A DNA stretch of 64,000 bases from Dacryopinax spathularia (lineage: Eukaryota > Basidiomycota > Dacrymycetes > Dacrymycetales > Dacrymycetaceae): contig JBBPFI010000008.1 in NCBI GenBank assembly GCA_037974965.1, positions 930,001 through 994,000 of the forward strand, read 5' to 3'. The stretch's first letter is position 1. Each line of letters opens with the position of its first letter. The position numbers and the translations under genes are program-made. The notes under the pieces are model-generated. The model did not search any database. It was not told the DNA's origin and saw only the letters and a list, made by a program, of their open reading frames with translations. This document shows positions 44,270-55,687 of the stretch, piece after piece.

Positions 44270-45889
44270 ATGGCTGATCAGCATCGGCCACGACGGGCGT
44301 CGACCTCTTCTGGTCCTCCAACGGTCGCACCTCGTATATCCACAACGCGCGTCTCGTCCGACCGCGACCGAAGAGGCAGCGATGGCACCTCCTCGCTCCT
44401 CCCTCCCCCAACAGCGCCATTCGCATCAAGCCGGAACAGCAGCAGCGGGGGCCTGCGCCCACCCTCACTCCAGTCACTCGCTATCCCTCAACATCAACAC
44501 CAATACTCGGCCGGCTCGTCCGCCCCTTCACTGACATCACCCTCCAACTCCCATCTCCATGCGCCCTCCCTCTCACTCAACTACATACCCGCCAAGTTCT
44601 CCCGCCCGCATTCGCCAGGTAGCAGGCTGCATAATCGGAAATCGGCGATGCAGCAGCTCAAGTCTTCTCAGCCGAGAGGCGGCGGGAGGGCCGCGTTCGC
44701 CCAGGAGGAGAGTCGGATGCCGGAGGAGGGGGATGAGGACTACGATGGGTTGATGGTCGGGAAGGACGATGGGGGAAAGACGAAGCCTCGGCTAAGGTGG
44801 AACCGGTTCAAGTGGACTTTATTCATCACCAACTTATTCGTGAGTCGCTACGCATGCGGTTGTACAAATGTTGTACTGAACGCGCGCTCGCAGATGACAG
44901 CATATACCCTCACGGCACTCGTATTCCTCCTCCTAACCTGGTTCAACACCCTCCCCTCAGCAGACGTGATCCGAACGGCCAACCACCCCGAGCTGGTAAT
45001 CAGCACCATCGCCGCCTCACTTGGTCTCCTTACCTCGCTCATCGGCTGGTCCGGCATATTGCTCAATAACCGCGCCTTCCTGAGCATCTACTGTCTCCTC
45101 CTCTGGATCTCATTCGCGTTCCTCGTCGCCCCCGGCTACCTAACCTACAAACGACGCGCGTTCAACCTCGAAGGCAAGATAAACTCCCAATGGTCGCGCG
45201 AGATCGGCGTCCTCGGCAGGTTGAAAATCCAAAACCAACTCAAATGCTGCGGCTACTACTCCCCGTTCGTCGAAGCCACGATCAGCCCCACGTGTTATGC
45301 GCGCAGCCTGCTCCCGGGATGTAAGGGCAAGTTCCTGAGGTTTGAGCGGCAGGCGCTGGAGAATTGGTACACTGTTGCGTTTGCGCTCGTGCCCCTGCAT
45401 TTGGGAGCCATTGTGGTTAGTCTGTTGTGTGCGAATCATGTGACGTATAGGTTTGGGAAGGGGATGATGCCACAGGCTTATAGGTTGAATATGAGCAGTA
45501 TGGCGGTGCTGATGGATAATTATGCTTCGTACGTCTTCTCCTCCCTTCCTCTCTCCTCCTTCCCGTCCCCTCTCCCTCTTCCTCCCTCTCCCTTCCTGGT
45601 CGCAGTTGCTGACACACCGCACAGTCAACTAGCAGAACAATACAACCTCCCCCTCCTCCCCCCCTCATCCTCAACAACCTCAACACCCGACGACCTCCGT
45701 CGTCCACGCACAGGCTCTCACGGGCAGGGGCAGGGCGCCGTCGATTCCCATTCTTCTCTGCTGTACTATAACGACAAGTATGCGGATAATGCCGGTATGG
45801 GTACGGGTACGCGGGCGGGGAGCTTGAGTGGGGGCAGTGGGGGGGAGAGTTATGAGATGGAGGAGACGAGGAAGGTTTCGACGAGCTGA
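44270..45889 (+). CDS. Tetraspanin-like membrane protein
   Basis: Exons 44270-44839, 44894-45528 and 45625-45889 encode 489 residues. A long Ser/Pro-rich cytosolic N terminus precedes four membrane helices: WTLFITNLF with TAYTLTALVFLLLTWF; LVISTIAASLGLLTSLIGW; FLSIYCLLLWISFAFLVA; and VAFALVPLHLGAIVVSLLC. The large loop has the tetraspanin CCG motif (QLKCCGYYSP) and further Cys residues (PTCYARSLLPGCKG). Tetraspanins organise membrane microdomains; fungal ones take part in polarity and infection-structure growth. The in-frame ATG at 44108 would add a poly-Asp stretch coded by the microsatellite and was not chosen. Confidence 0.82.
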   Translation: MADQHRPRRASTSSGPPTVAPRISTTRVSSDRDRRGSDGTSSLLPPPTAPFASSRNSSSGGLRPPSLQSLAIPQHQHQYSAGSSAPSLTSPSNSHLHAPSLSLNYIPAKFSRPHSPGSRLHNRKSAMQQLKSSQPRGGGRAAFAQEESRMPEEGDEDYDGLMVGKDDGGKTKPRLRWNRFKWTLFITNLFVSRYACGCTNVVLNARSQMTAYTLTALVFLLLTWFNTLPSADVIRTANHPELVISTIAASLGLLTSLIGWSGILLNNRAFLSIYCLLLWISFAFLVAPGYLTYKRRAFNLEGKINSQWSREIGVLGRLKIQNQLKCCGYYSPFVEATISPTCYARSLLPGCKGKFLRFERQALENWYTVAFALVPLHLGAIVVSLLCANHVTYRFGKGMMPQAYRLNMSSMAVLMDNYASYVFSSLPLSSFPSPLPLPPSPFLVAVADTPHSQLAEQYNLPLLPPSSSTTSTPDDLRRPRTGSHGQGQGAVDSHSSLLYYNDKYADNAGMGTGTRAGSLSGGSGGESYEMEETRKVSTS

Positions 45890-46688
45890 GGTTGGCTTCC
45901 TAGCCAGCCGGCCGGACGAGCACGGCTGGGCGAAGGCTCCACCAATGGATACGAGTCAACAACATGGAAGAGCTGAACAAGACCCCGGCTGTCTAATGCG
46001 CCCTTTTCCCCAAGGTCCTGCAACTCGTTCTTTCCCCGCTTCGTGAGGTTCTCCGCGAACCGGCAAGTAATACCACCGGCCTTTCTTTCCCTCGATCACT
46101 CTGGCTTTGGCTTGTTGGAGCTGTCAGTGTATATCACCCTTATGCATTCGGATACCCACCAGTACGCGGACTTTCGTCTAGTTATGATGTTTCGGAAGAT
46201 AGTCGACTGGTTTTCCGCATTCCCTAACAAGACTAATATGTATATCTACGTTGCATGATTGGTCCAATATATATGCACGCGCCGTAGACATCAATTCGGC
46301 GTAACCTTCTGCACACGGTTACAAGGAGTCCGACATGACTTGTGAGAAGTTGCATAGCCCGGAAGGCCGGCCCGCTGAAGCCGTCATCGATTTCACGCTT
46401 CTTTCGCCGTATTTACCGTCCTGAGTTCACTTTGCTCGAATGACGTATCTTTGGCGGACAATAATGTTGTTGGAGGGTGAGAGATGGAAAGACATTACGC
46501 CGAGAGAAGATCATGTGCCTCCGTTGAACAATGTGCCGTAATCCATTGTCAACGATGCGGGGTAAAGCCACTCTTCTCCATCCGGTACCTCTTTCAATCC
46601 CCCACATGGCCAACATCTACTCACCGTCCTCTCAAATGAGCATAAGAACCTCTCCACCCACCCTCCCAGCCATGGCACGGCATCCACC
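45890..46688. other. Intergenic, no gene seen
   Basis: About 800 bases between tetraspanin and esterase genes. No coding, RNA or repeat feature supported. Confidence 0.5.
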
Positions 46689-47964
46689 ATGCTTTCCCGC
46701 ATCCATCTCGTCCGCCTCGCCCCCTTCCTCCTGCTCGCCAGCCCCAGCTTAGGGAGCGCCCTCCCGCGCTGGTCCTCCCCCTCCCGGCCTAAATTCTCCT
46801 GGCCCAACACGGAGAACCTGCTCGTCTTCGGCGACTCGTACTCTTTTGTTCAAGGTACGAGGGGGTACGCGAATTACAGTTTTATTGGGGATGCGTTTCA
46901 TGTGCCTTTTACGCCCGAAGAGCTGTTGAGTGATGAGATCGTGCCTAAGAACGTGCGTCCTTCATCTTTCCCCTAGCCTTTCCATCTCTCTCTTGCCTGC
47001 CCTCCTGCCCTCCCCCCGTGAGAGTAAACGGTGCTGATACGCGTGGGGTGTAGACAAGCTCCGACGGCTCGAACTGGGCCGAGTTCCTCACCGGCTGCTA
47101 CGCAGGCCTTCCCTCCAACTGCAGCCCTCACAAGCTCTGGGACTTCGCTTTCGCCGGGGCGGACATAACGAAGGCCATCCTCACCCCGCACCATAATTTC
47201 ACGCTGCAGATGGTTGATAGTGTGAACCAGTGGGCGAAGTATGCGGCGGATGTGTTGCGTTTGAAAGGGGAGAAGACGTTGGTTGCTTGGTGGATTGGGT
47301 ACGTGCGGCTTCTTGGCATGGCATGGGCGGCGGCATGGCGGGATGGTGCTGATGGGGTTTGATAGGATCAATGATACGGGCGACAGTGCTGGGTTCAATA
47401 ATGTACGTCCTCGTCGTGAGTGTCAGGAGAGGGAGGTGAGCTGATCATGGGTGGGTCATGGTGTAGATCACCGACTGGCGTGCCTACTGGAACGCCGAGA
47501 TGGCCGCCTACTTCTCCGCCGTCTCCCTCGTCCACTCCACCGGGCTCAAAAACCACCTCTTCATCAACGTCCCTCCCGAAGAACGCAGCCCGGCATGGGT
47601 GAACGGCAACCCGGGCGCACCCACTCTAAAAGCGCATATCGAGCTGTACAATGCCGTCCTGGTCGAATGGATCCACAAATGGCAAGACGAGAAGGGGGAC
47701 GTGAATGCCTTCCTCTTCGATGCGCATGGGTGGTGGGACTACGTGCTGGATAATTATGAGATGTATGGGTTTACGAACATTACGGGGTCCGTGCAGGTTT
47801 TGTTTTGCGATTGCTGCGCAGTGGGTGCTGACTCCGGCATGGACAGATATTGCGAATGCACGGACGACAGCTATTTCTGGTATAATACGGGACATCCGGT
47901 GGAGAAGGTGCATAGGTTGCTGGCTAGCGATATGGAGAAGAAGCTTCTGCAATGGAGCGAATGA
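46689..47964 (+). CDS. Secreted GDSL esterase, CE16-like
   Basis: Exons 46689-46952, 47054-47298, 47366-47402, 47467-47786 and 47847-47964 join in frame to 327 residues. A signal peptide (APFLLLASPSLGSALP) leads to LLVFGDSYSF (block I with the nucleophile Ser), FAFAGADI (block II), WWIGINDTGD (block III) and FWYNTGHPVEKVH (block V with catalytic Asp and His region). This pattern and size fit CE16 acetylesterases, which remove acetyl groups from hemicellulose oligosaccharides outside the cell. Several NxS/T sites fit secretion. A degraded relative lies at 50390-50800. Confidence 0.85.
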
Positions 47965-48442
47965 AACCGAGTAATACCGTAACAAATGTTATGAAGCTGC
48001 TAACCAGGGGTCTCCATCTCCTTCAAATTCGCTTCAAGATGCACCCCACGCTCTCATCCGGGACATGTCTGGGACCATCCGACTCGTTTGGGACGGAGGC
48101 AAGTCTTGGCAGTATTGAACTCCCGCGCTCTTTCCATCTCCTGATCGCACGCTTCGCCTAACGGACTGCCGGCGAGCTGCGTCCTTCCTGCAACTCGGAG
48201 CCGCACCAACCTGATTTCCAAGTGACGCGAACTTCTGTTGCACGAGACCGACTCTTCATCATACGCAGAGTGGTGGATGGTTGCAGAGTCTGTGTATCCG
48301 TCGCCCTCCCGGGGGCGTAATCGACTGTGCTCCGCTCATCAGGAAACTGTGAATGTATACATTACAAGATGTCGGTCGGACTCGGATGTACTTGTACAGA
48401 AGGATCATAGCTACAGAAAGACACGACAAAGGCTTGCTGGTC
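47965..48442. other. Intergenic between convergent genes
   Basis: 478 bases between the esterase and HNH-C stop codons. Nothing else seen. Confidence 0.5.
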
Positions 48443-49752
48443 TTAGCCGCTCCCGGACCCGAACAAGCGAAGGTCCAAGTACGACAACTCGTGCTCCCCA
48501 CGAACAAGGTTGCGGGGCGGCGAGATGTCATCGAACTCATAGAAAGCACGATCAATGAGCGCGCCCGCTCCGGACAGATGCGCAACACGCGCACAGGTTG
48601 CATGAAGGCGAAGATAGTGAGGATCGGGCAGATCGTATTGGGGATCCGTGGTTGTGAACATCACTGGTCCGGTGACACGTCGCAGCTCGGAAGCTCGGCT
48701 TCTTCCGATGTTGTACATGTGGGGAACACCCTGATCTCAATTCAGAAACATTGCCAGGCGTGATCTCCACACACTCACCGTTTCTTCCAGCCAAATATGA
48801 AGCCCGTCAAAAGCCATATGGACGTCGGGGCATAATGTGAGGACGTTTCTCAAGCTGTTGATGCCGGTGCCGCTGAGCTCAACAGGTAGACCTGGGTTCG
48901 AGACACGAGCCAATACAGCAGCCACATCTGCTGCCTCTCTTCCCTGCAAGACATTAGAGCCTTGTCGTCGGCAAAGAAGTATGCATACATCACGTACTTG
49001 TTTGTCTGCCGGTCCTGACGCATCTTCTCCTCTGGCTTCTTTCTCTGCATCCGGATCACAGAAAGAGTTGCATACCGTCCTCAGGAATAATATGACAAAG
49101 ATCGGTGCCACCCGACTCTGAGTAACAGTCGTCTTGAACATAGCCTGAGTCGATAGAAGTCCTTTCTATGCATCCTGTCAGGAAACACCGATGGTTATCA
49201 CGCCTGAGTGCCTGTAGTCAACTGTGAGCAGGTCTTCGGGATCACATACAGTCGTGGACTCTCAACTCACCCGGGCTTTCAGCGTTTCAGGGTCATCTTC
49301 CCTTTCTCTTAGGGCCAACTCTTCAAGCTCACCGTCCTTCTCAAACGATGGGCGGGAAGGGTGCTTGGATGGGTTCGGTGTTGGTGTCTGCCTCTTGACT
49401 GCCCCAAGATTAGATTGAGCAGAGCTGGTTAAATGGGGAGAGGGAGCATACACGGCACGATGAAGTTCTCGAAGTAGGATGTGGCGAGATCCAATTGGGC
49501 AGACTCGTCTGTGCACTGCACAAGCTTCTGGGCCAGATATTCATCGGCTCTAGAGGGGAGGAGAAGGAGAAGATAACCGAGCAGGCGAGCGCAGACTTGG
49601 ATGGTGAGCAGCGGAAAGCAATCAGGGCGCGGACGTTGCAATGCGTTTGGACAAGCTTCAAGGGCTAGGCAGAGGCTATATGCTTGCTGTAACACGCCCT
49701 GTAGTTGCTTGTAAGGGTTGGGAACAACTGGCGGTAAAGAGTTGTCGGACAT
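48443..49752 (-). CDS. HNH_2-type nuclease domain protein, HNH-C
   Basis: Starts at 49752 (MSDNSLPPVVPNPYKQLQGV) and ends at 48443 with LDLRLFGSGSG. Same exon plan as HNH-A/B but much more diverged. The core shows GGTDLCHIIPE, INSLRNVLTLCPDVHMAFD and LHIWLEE, with the His, Asn and His of the HNH fold. Conserved flanks are QTPTPNPSKHPSRPSFE and YDLPDPHYLRLHATCARVAHL. The family role is unknown. Its distance from the recent A/B pair and its separate location indicate an older duplication. Exon borders near 49100-49260 are uncertain. Confidence 0.75.
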
Positions 49753-49917
49753 GTTTATAGAGGGCTGATGGGAGTCGGAGTCAGGTTACGCGCAATGTTC
49801 AAGAACGAAGTAACGTCGCGATCCCAGGTCACGCGTCTGAAGTGGTCAATCGCTAGCAAATCACGTGTTCGCCTTTCCTGACTTCATCACCTCCTCGGCG
49901 TGATTTTTCTCTCTCTT

Positions 49918-50000
49918 AGCCAAGTACAGCCATAGGCCATGTGAGCATCCGGCTCTAACGTGAGGGCCTTTTGCAAGCTGTTAATGCCAGTATCTCCAAA
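49918..50000 (-). pseudogene. HNH_2 gene relic
   Basis: The minus strand reads GDTGINSLQKALTLEPDAHMAY, matching the GTGINSLRNVLTLCPDVHMAF core of HNH-C. No flanking exons are found, and the conserved Cys-Pro and the IWxEE end are lost. It is a short remnant of a fourth family member, 170 bases upstream of HNH-C. Confidence 0.65.
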
Positions 50001-50389
50001 CGTTCGTTAGGTCATGCTTCGAGTACTAGTACCCCTGCGGCAGTGACGGGACATCATGTGACGTCGCACTGGCTGGACTGGAAAGCGCGACCATTTATAG
50101 AGCTATTGCACAGTTATCCCAGGTGACAGCTTCACCTCGGGTCCAGAGCTACCCCAGAGAGCCTCAAAAGAAGCGTACGGCGCCTGTCTCCATGGGCAGC
50201 ATAGGGGGCGCACGCCCTGTAAGTCTAGGACTGCGTTTGCCGGCCCGGGCATCATGCACGGCTCCCCAGTCCCACACAGCATCGTGACTCTACGCTGCGG
50301 AGGAGAGACCATGTTAATCAACTGGCGAAAGGGTAGCGGACGTGCCGCGGCTGAAAGGAGGAGAGGGTCCGAGCTCACTGCATTGGGTG

Positions 50390-50800
50390 AGTGCGTGCTT
50401 GGCAGTATGTGGAAGGAACTGCGCCGACGGCTTTGCCGGTTTGGTTACCATCAACGATACGGGAGACAGGCGAATAGATCAATTAGTGAAGGATGGAGAA
50501 GAGGGACGGGAATGCGTCGGTGTTCATTGCGCTTGGGTGGTGGTGGAATACATGCTAAACAATTATGCCAAGTATGGGTTTAATCACACTACCGAATCCG
50601 TGTGGTCCTTGTCTGTGATTGCACGTCAGTGCTGACTGCACTGATAGGTAGTGTCGGTGCACCGATGGAAACGATGTCCGTGGTTATACTGTCCGTGGTT
50701 ATACTGCATATCAGATGTAGTGGCTACACCGGCTCCAGGTTCTTGATATGGAGGAGAGACACCTCGGACGGAGCGAATAAAAAAGAAATAATAACAGGGT
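50390..50800 (+). pseudogene. CE16-like esterase relic
   Basis: Fragments VTINDTGD (compare WIGINDTGD), EYMLNNYAKYGFNHTTESV (compare DYVLDNYEMYGFTNITGSV) and a final piece resembling the block V exon, in shifting frames with stops. It is a partial, decayed copy of the esterase at 46689-47964 and lacks the signal peptide and GDSL block. Confidence 0.7.
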
Positions 50801-50880
50801 CATAGAGCGCCCCAGGGCGTCACTCTCTCCTCGAATCCGCCGCAAGGTCACACGACCCTCCTTGGATCGAGAGAACTTAC

Positions 50881-53800
50881 TCACATGGGCCGTGGTTCCA
50901 ACCACCGCAATTGCTGGGGATCCAGGCAAGCGTCCAGTACCTCTTGGCACGTTTGCACTTCCGCGGATTTCCCAATCTCCTCGTAGAAACGCTTTGCCTG
51001 GCGGACTCGAGTTTGAGCTTCCTCTGGCTGACCTTCCTGCAGCAGGGAACACCCTAACAGGAGGTTACTCTGAGCAGCACCGAGCCGATTTCCAAGGGAC
51101 GTGAATCCTTCCTCAGCACTCCTCAGCTCACGACTAGCTTCGGTAAACCGCCCCCAGGAGTATAAGACGTGGCCAATACTTCGTGTGCATTGTATGGTGC
51201 CTAGGGGATCATTCATTTCTTCAAAAAGTGCTCTCGCATCTTCGAGCTGGGCTGCGGCCTCCGGAAGGAGCCCCTGATTGTGAAGCGCGCCACCGATGCT
51301 TTGCATGCATTGCGCTGTAGCAGACCTTTCCTCGAGGTTTTGGAACATAACCTTCGCCTGTTCCAGCGTGTAGATGGATGTAGAGTAGTCGTTGTCTCGA
51401 CGGAAGACATCCCCAATACTCTGAAGACATTTGGCGACTCCAAGCTCTAGACCGACCGATTCAAACATGACTCGAGCATCCTCCAAGCGGACGAGTGCCC
51501 TGCCCAGATCGCGCTCGATTAGGTATACTTCGCCCATACCACGCAAGCACTCCGCCGTGCCGGCGACATTGTGAAGAGCGTTGAACATGTCCTTGGCGTT
51601 GCTGAGGACCTCCAACGCGGCGTCGTTACGCCCGAGCAAGTGGAGAACGTCGCCTATCCTCTCAGTGCTCTTGGCTATGGCCAGTTTGTCGTCAATGGCC
51701 CTGGAGAGATCCCGGGCTTGCTGAAACTTCAGAAGAGCTTCGTCATAGCGATATAGAAGACGAAGGACATGGCCGAGGCATTGCTTGCAACTGGCCATGC
51801 CCGCGGGCCGAAGGTTCAGATCATCATAAGTAGTCTCGGCCTCCAACAGGGTTGCAAGCGCTTCGTTCAGTCGATTCCGGTGATACAAGGCTTCGCCAAG
51901 CAGTGACTTGCATTGGGCAGTGCTAAGTCGATCTTCGACAGAGTCAAAGACAGGCATGGCTTCCTGCAGCGTCGGTATGGCGCGATGATGGAGTCCTTGG
52001 GCGACGAACACGGCGGCCATCATCAGTCGACACTGAGCCTCGCCTAGACGATCGTCCACCCTCTGGTACAGTGATAGGGCGACGCCGTATGTCATTATCG
52101 CCTCGCGATACCGTTCCTGAGTATGTAGCACAGCACCGATACCCACCGTGCACCGCAGCAGTCCTTGGCTGCTACATGAGTTCCTTAAGAACATGGAATG
52201 GGCTTGTCGAAGATATTTGATAGCAGCGTCATATTTGCCTTGCATCCGAAGGCTTTCGCCCATGTTGGTCAAGCACATCGCCGCAGAGGAATACTCGGAG
52301 ATCGAGACGAACAGTGTCTTGGCTTCTTCATAGAGCGGAATGGCCTCCCCATGCCGACTGCGCAGCTGGAGGGCATCTCCGATGTGGGCTGAGCATTGAG
52401 CTTCTCCTTTGACATTATTGAATTTCTTCAACTTGGCTTTCGCAAGCCAGAGAAGTTTCAAGGGGTCTCCGTATCCGGTAAGATAGCTGAAATGTGCCAG
52501 GTGTAGGGTCGATTCAAGCGTCGTGTTGGCATCATCCTCTGCTCCAACGCTCCAGGAGTAAGACAGCACGGAAGTTAGGTTTGAACATTCTTCTGCGATC
52601 ACAGCCACAATCGATTTCGACCGATCCTTCGGGATGAGTTGTACCTGACTTGCGAATTGAGCGAAGTGGTTCTTTAGCTCCTCAAATGGAGTCCCGCTCG
52701 GCGGATGATGCTTCAGGACAAATTCCCGTATAGGCGACAGCATGCGAATCCGATTCTTCTCCCGAAGGGCGAGGCCGACGTTCAGGAGTGCAAGAACTGC
52801 CGTCGTTGGGCTATTCAACGAAGGAAGGGTGTCATTCAGCTTGGCGATTGGAATGCCATCCGGTAACAGACACAACAGCTTGAGCAGCTCCATTGCATTC
52901 GGAGCCTGGGCCATGGTCCGCGATCCGAGGGAGAGTTGAATGGAGATTTCAAGGCTGGTCAATTTGTTGCCATCGTCGACGGAGAGCAGGGTCGTCTTTT
53001 CCCTTTCGTATGCTTCGAGAAGTTCGGCAGGTCGCAGGAGTTGGCCTTGACGCGCCATCAGCTCAATCGCCAAGGGCAGCCCGTCGAGCTGGAGTAGGAG
53101 TTCGTCGAGCTTGTCGTCGGCTGGTCCGGCGCTGTGTGTCCATATTTCTCTTGCAGGGCGGAGAGATAGTGTGGGAAGAGGATCCAGGAGCGACCGTGTC
53201 CAGTCTACGCCGCGCGGACGGACGGAGCCTCGCATCGTTATAATCAGCGAGACGTCATCGAGCTGTCCGAGTCTGCCAAGAATTTGTTCGACGCCATGCT
53301 TGTCGGCCGAGTCCCACGCGGTCTCGAGGTTGTCTAGCACCAACACTAGAGGAACCATCGATGATAGAGAAGCACAGATGGTTTGCGGCGCAGTTGCATC
53401 GTAAGGGATCGCCAATGCCGTCGCAAGAGCTTGAGCAATTCCATCGGCCGATGTGAGTCCCTCGCAGCTCAAAAAGAGCCTACGATTGTCGTACTTTTCG
53501 CGAATGCGCTTGTCGTTTAGAATCGCAGCAGCAACTGTCGTCTTGCCAATCCCTCCGGGACCGAGAATCGGCATGTGACAGGCGGGTGAGGCCAGAAGAG
53601 CTTGAACGAGCGTTTCGATGAGTTCTTCTCTTCCGTAGAAGACCACTGGTTTCGGTGGGATGTTGAGGGAAGGAAGAATGGAGGGACTGGAAAATATCAA
53701 TCAGAAGCAGTTTCACGACAAGAGAACACCCTTACAGCTCTTTTGCGGTCGTCTCGACTGGCTGAAGCTCGTTCAGCTGCAATGCGCATTAATATGGGGT

Positions 53801-54428
53801 ACGGATACTTACACGAAGGCGAAGTGCTTGCAGCTGCTCTGCGACATCGATGGTATGCGACACCTACAGAGGTACATCAGTTGAATGATTGTATACGGGC
53901 GGGTGAAGGTGAGGAATACCGCAAACTTCATCATCAAGGAATCCAACTTCTTCTCCAGGTCGTCGATAGCATCAGTGTCATGGTCCAGCCTGGCAAGGCC
54001 CGCAACCCGCGATTTCCGGTCTTTTAGAAAATGTTCCACGTGATCAACAGCGCTAAAGGGGAGCATCAGTGCGAAGTTCATCATATAGGGAGATCAGATC
54101 TACTTGCGTAATTCCTCGAGTGCTTCGGTGGTGGATGAAGGCATGTTTTCAGAGGTGGCCCGTTCGAGCAATCTTTCCGTGATCCAGGTCAGTCGATCCG
54201 CCAAATCTTGATATGCAGTCTCTTCTTTCTCGATCAACTGGAAGAGGGCCGCGTTAGGAGCAAGAGAGGGGATAAGACCGGGCTACGCGCCTCCCAGATG
54301 CCCAGGACTTGCATCGTCGTGCTCAGCACCTTCTCCTTGATAGGATCGACGACAGCGCCTGCATCCTGTTTCCAGCGCTTGAAGAGAGCAGCAAGGTTAT
54401 TCTGTCGAGATGATGGGGTGGCAGCCAT
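50881..54428 (-). CDS. NB-ARC/TPR NLR-like protein
   Basis: From MAATPSSRQNNLAALFKRW at 54428, several short exons give a helical N-terminal domain (LADRLTWITERLLERA; DHVEHFLKDRKSRVAGLARL). A large exon, 53700-50881, follows. It has VVFYGREELIETLV, the P-loop GPGGIGKTTVAAA, Walker B LVLVLDNLETAWD, LIITMRGSVRP and GLPLAIELMA, then a winged-helix-like part and about 13 TPRs (CLQSIGDVFRRDNDYS, and so on). Total about 1,100 residues. Such STAND ATPases switch from ADP- to ATP-bound oligomers after ligand sensing by the repeats. Fungal members take part in non-self recognition, but this one's trigger is unknown. The stop is followed at once by gtaagt-like sequence, so a further 3' exon is possible. 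Confidence 0.85.
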
Positions 54429-55687
54429 AACGGGAAGCTCCGACTCGGAGAGGCCGGAGTCAAGCAAGGAGGACCGATCCTGGTCTACTCTTTCCAAGCT
54501 CGTAGATGTTTGTCAAGCCAGCATAGGGTCAACCGGGCCAGTACGTTATCTGGGACCAGCCGTATCGTAGGACCAAGGACGACGACAACTCAATTCAAAG
54601 CGCCAGGATTTATGAGTATCAAGCAGAGTTAGGGGCTTATCTGTCCGCCTTCATCCTGTGCTGAAGTTCCTTTCCCGAGAATGGACAGGCACAGTCACCG
54701 TAGCTCGCCCATGCCGCGCATGAGCGCCTGCGGGTAAACTGGCATGGATTGCCAGCACATCGAATCGTTCTTCTCTGAGAAGGGGTTCGGGACTGCAGTT
54801 TGTTTAGTGGGTTCATCCGTGCCTCGTTGTGGTTAGTATGTAAGGGACCATTGATGGTGGCGATGCACATTCTTGTGAGGTAATTCCTCCGATGCCCCCT
54901 CCGCGGAGGCGCGCTTCCTACAATGCCCCATCCGGGGTCTATTTCCTCGGCTGCCCTCCGGCATCCCTATTTGGGACTTATTCCAGGTATTTTATGGAAA
55001 GCGGATAGAGCGAGGTTCAAATCGCGAGGGACGGAGGCAAAGGTAGGGTCTTGCGGAGTTGGCCGGAGCCAGAGTAGCAAAAAAATGCTGTGCTGAACAG
55101 GAGGACCCCAGTACACTTGTTATATGGCGTAGGTGTTAATCACTATGGTGCTAGTCAGAATGCGAGTACTAGTACTTTGAAAACACATAGGGTCCTCTAA
55201 CTTAAACTTGTTATATTTTTACCCATAGAGAAAAACCTCTATGTGTACATTTATCTCATGTTACATGTATCTTATTAAGTGTTATGCTCTTAACTCAGAC
55301 AAAAGGCTGGCGAAGCTCATGCATGAAACTGGTATTTGATTGCCCAGTAATATGTAAATTATTTAACTCATTTTCTGGGTCAGAATATGAGTCCAATCAC
55401 TATGAATAAGTACGAGTAATCCTCCAGGGCAAGAAGTCATAGAATTTATTGTCTTTTCTTCAACTATGGTTTACCTCTTTGAGGACATGTTTTCTTGGTC
55501 TCGTCCCAAGTGGTATCATGGGCATACCCTTATGCAGCAGTTGTTATACCAGCTGAGTTTTGCATTAAGGGTGGCATTGTTGTCTTACATTTATTCCTTG
55601 GAGGGGCAATCAATTAACGAGCACAATTTTGGCAGGCATAACATTCATAGGTGAGGGTTGACAGAAGTGACTTGGTATCGCAACAAC
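54429..55687. other. Gene-free AT-rich region with transposon-like traces
   Basis: About 1.26 kb. 54890-54970 has CTCCGATGCCC and CAATGCCC words like those at the MITE ends. 55101-55197 is bordered by GAGGACCC and GGGTCCTC. 55231-55251 contains a CATAGAG/CTCTATG hairpin. No gene is supported; a 62-codon frame at 55466 has no features. Confidence 0.5.

Noticed and set aside
55008-55030. GGTTCAAATC resembling a tRNA B box
   Set aside because: No A box or cloverleaf stems could be found around it.
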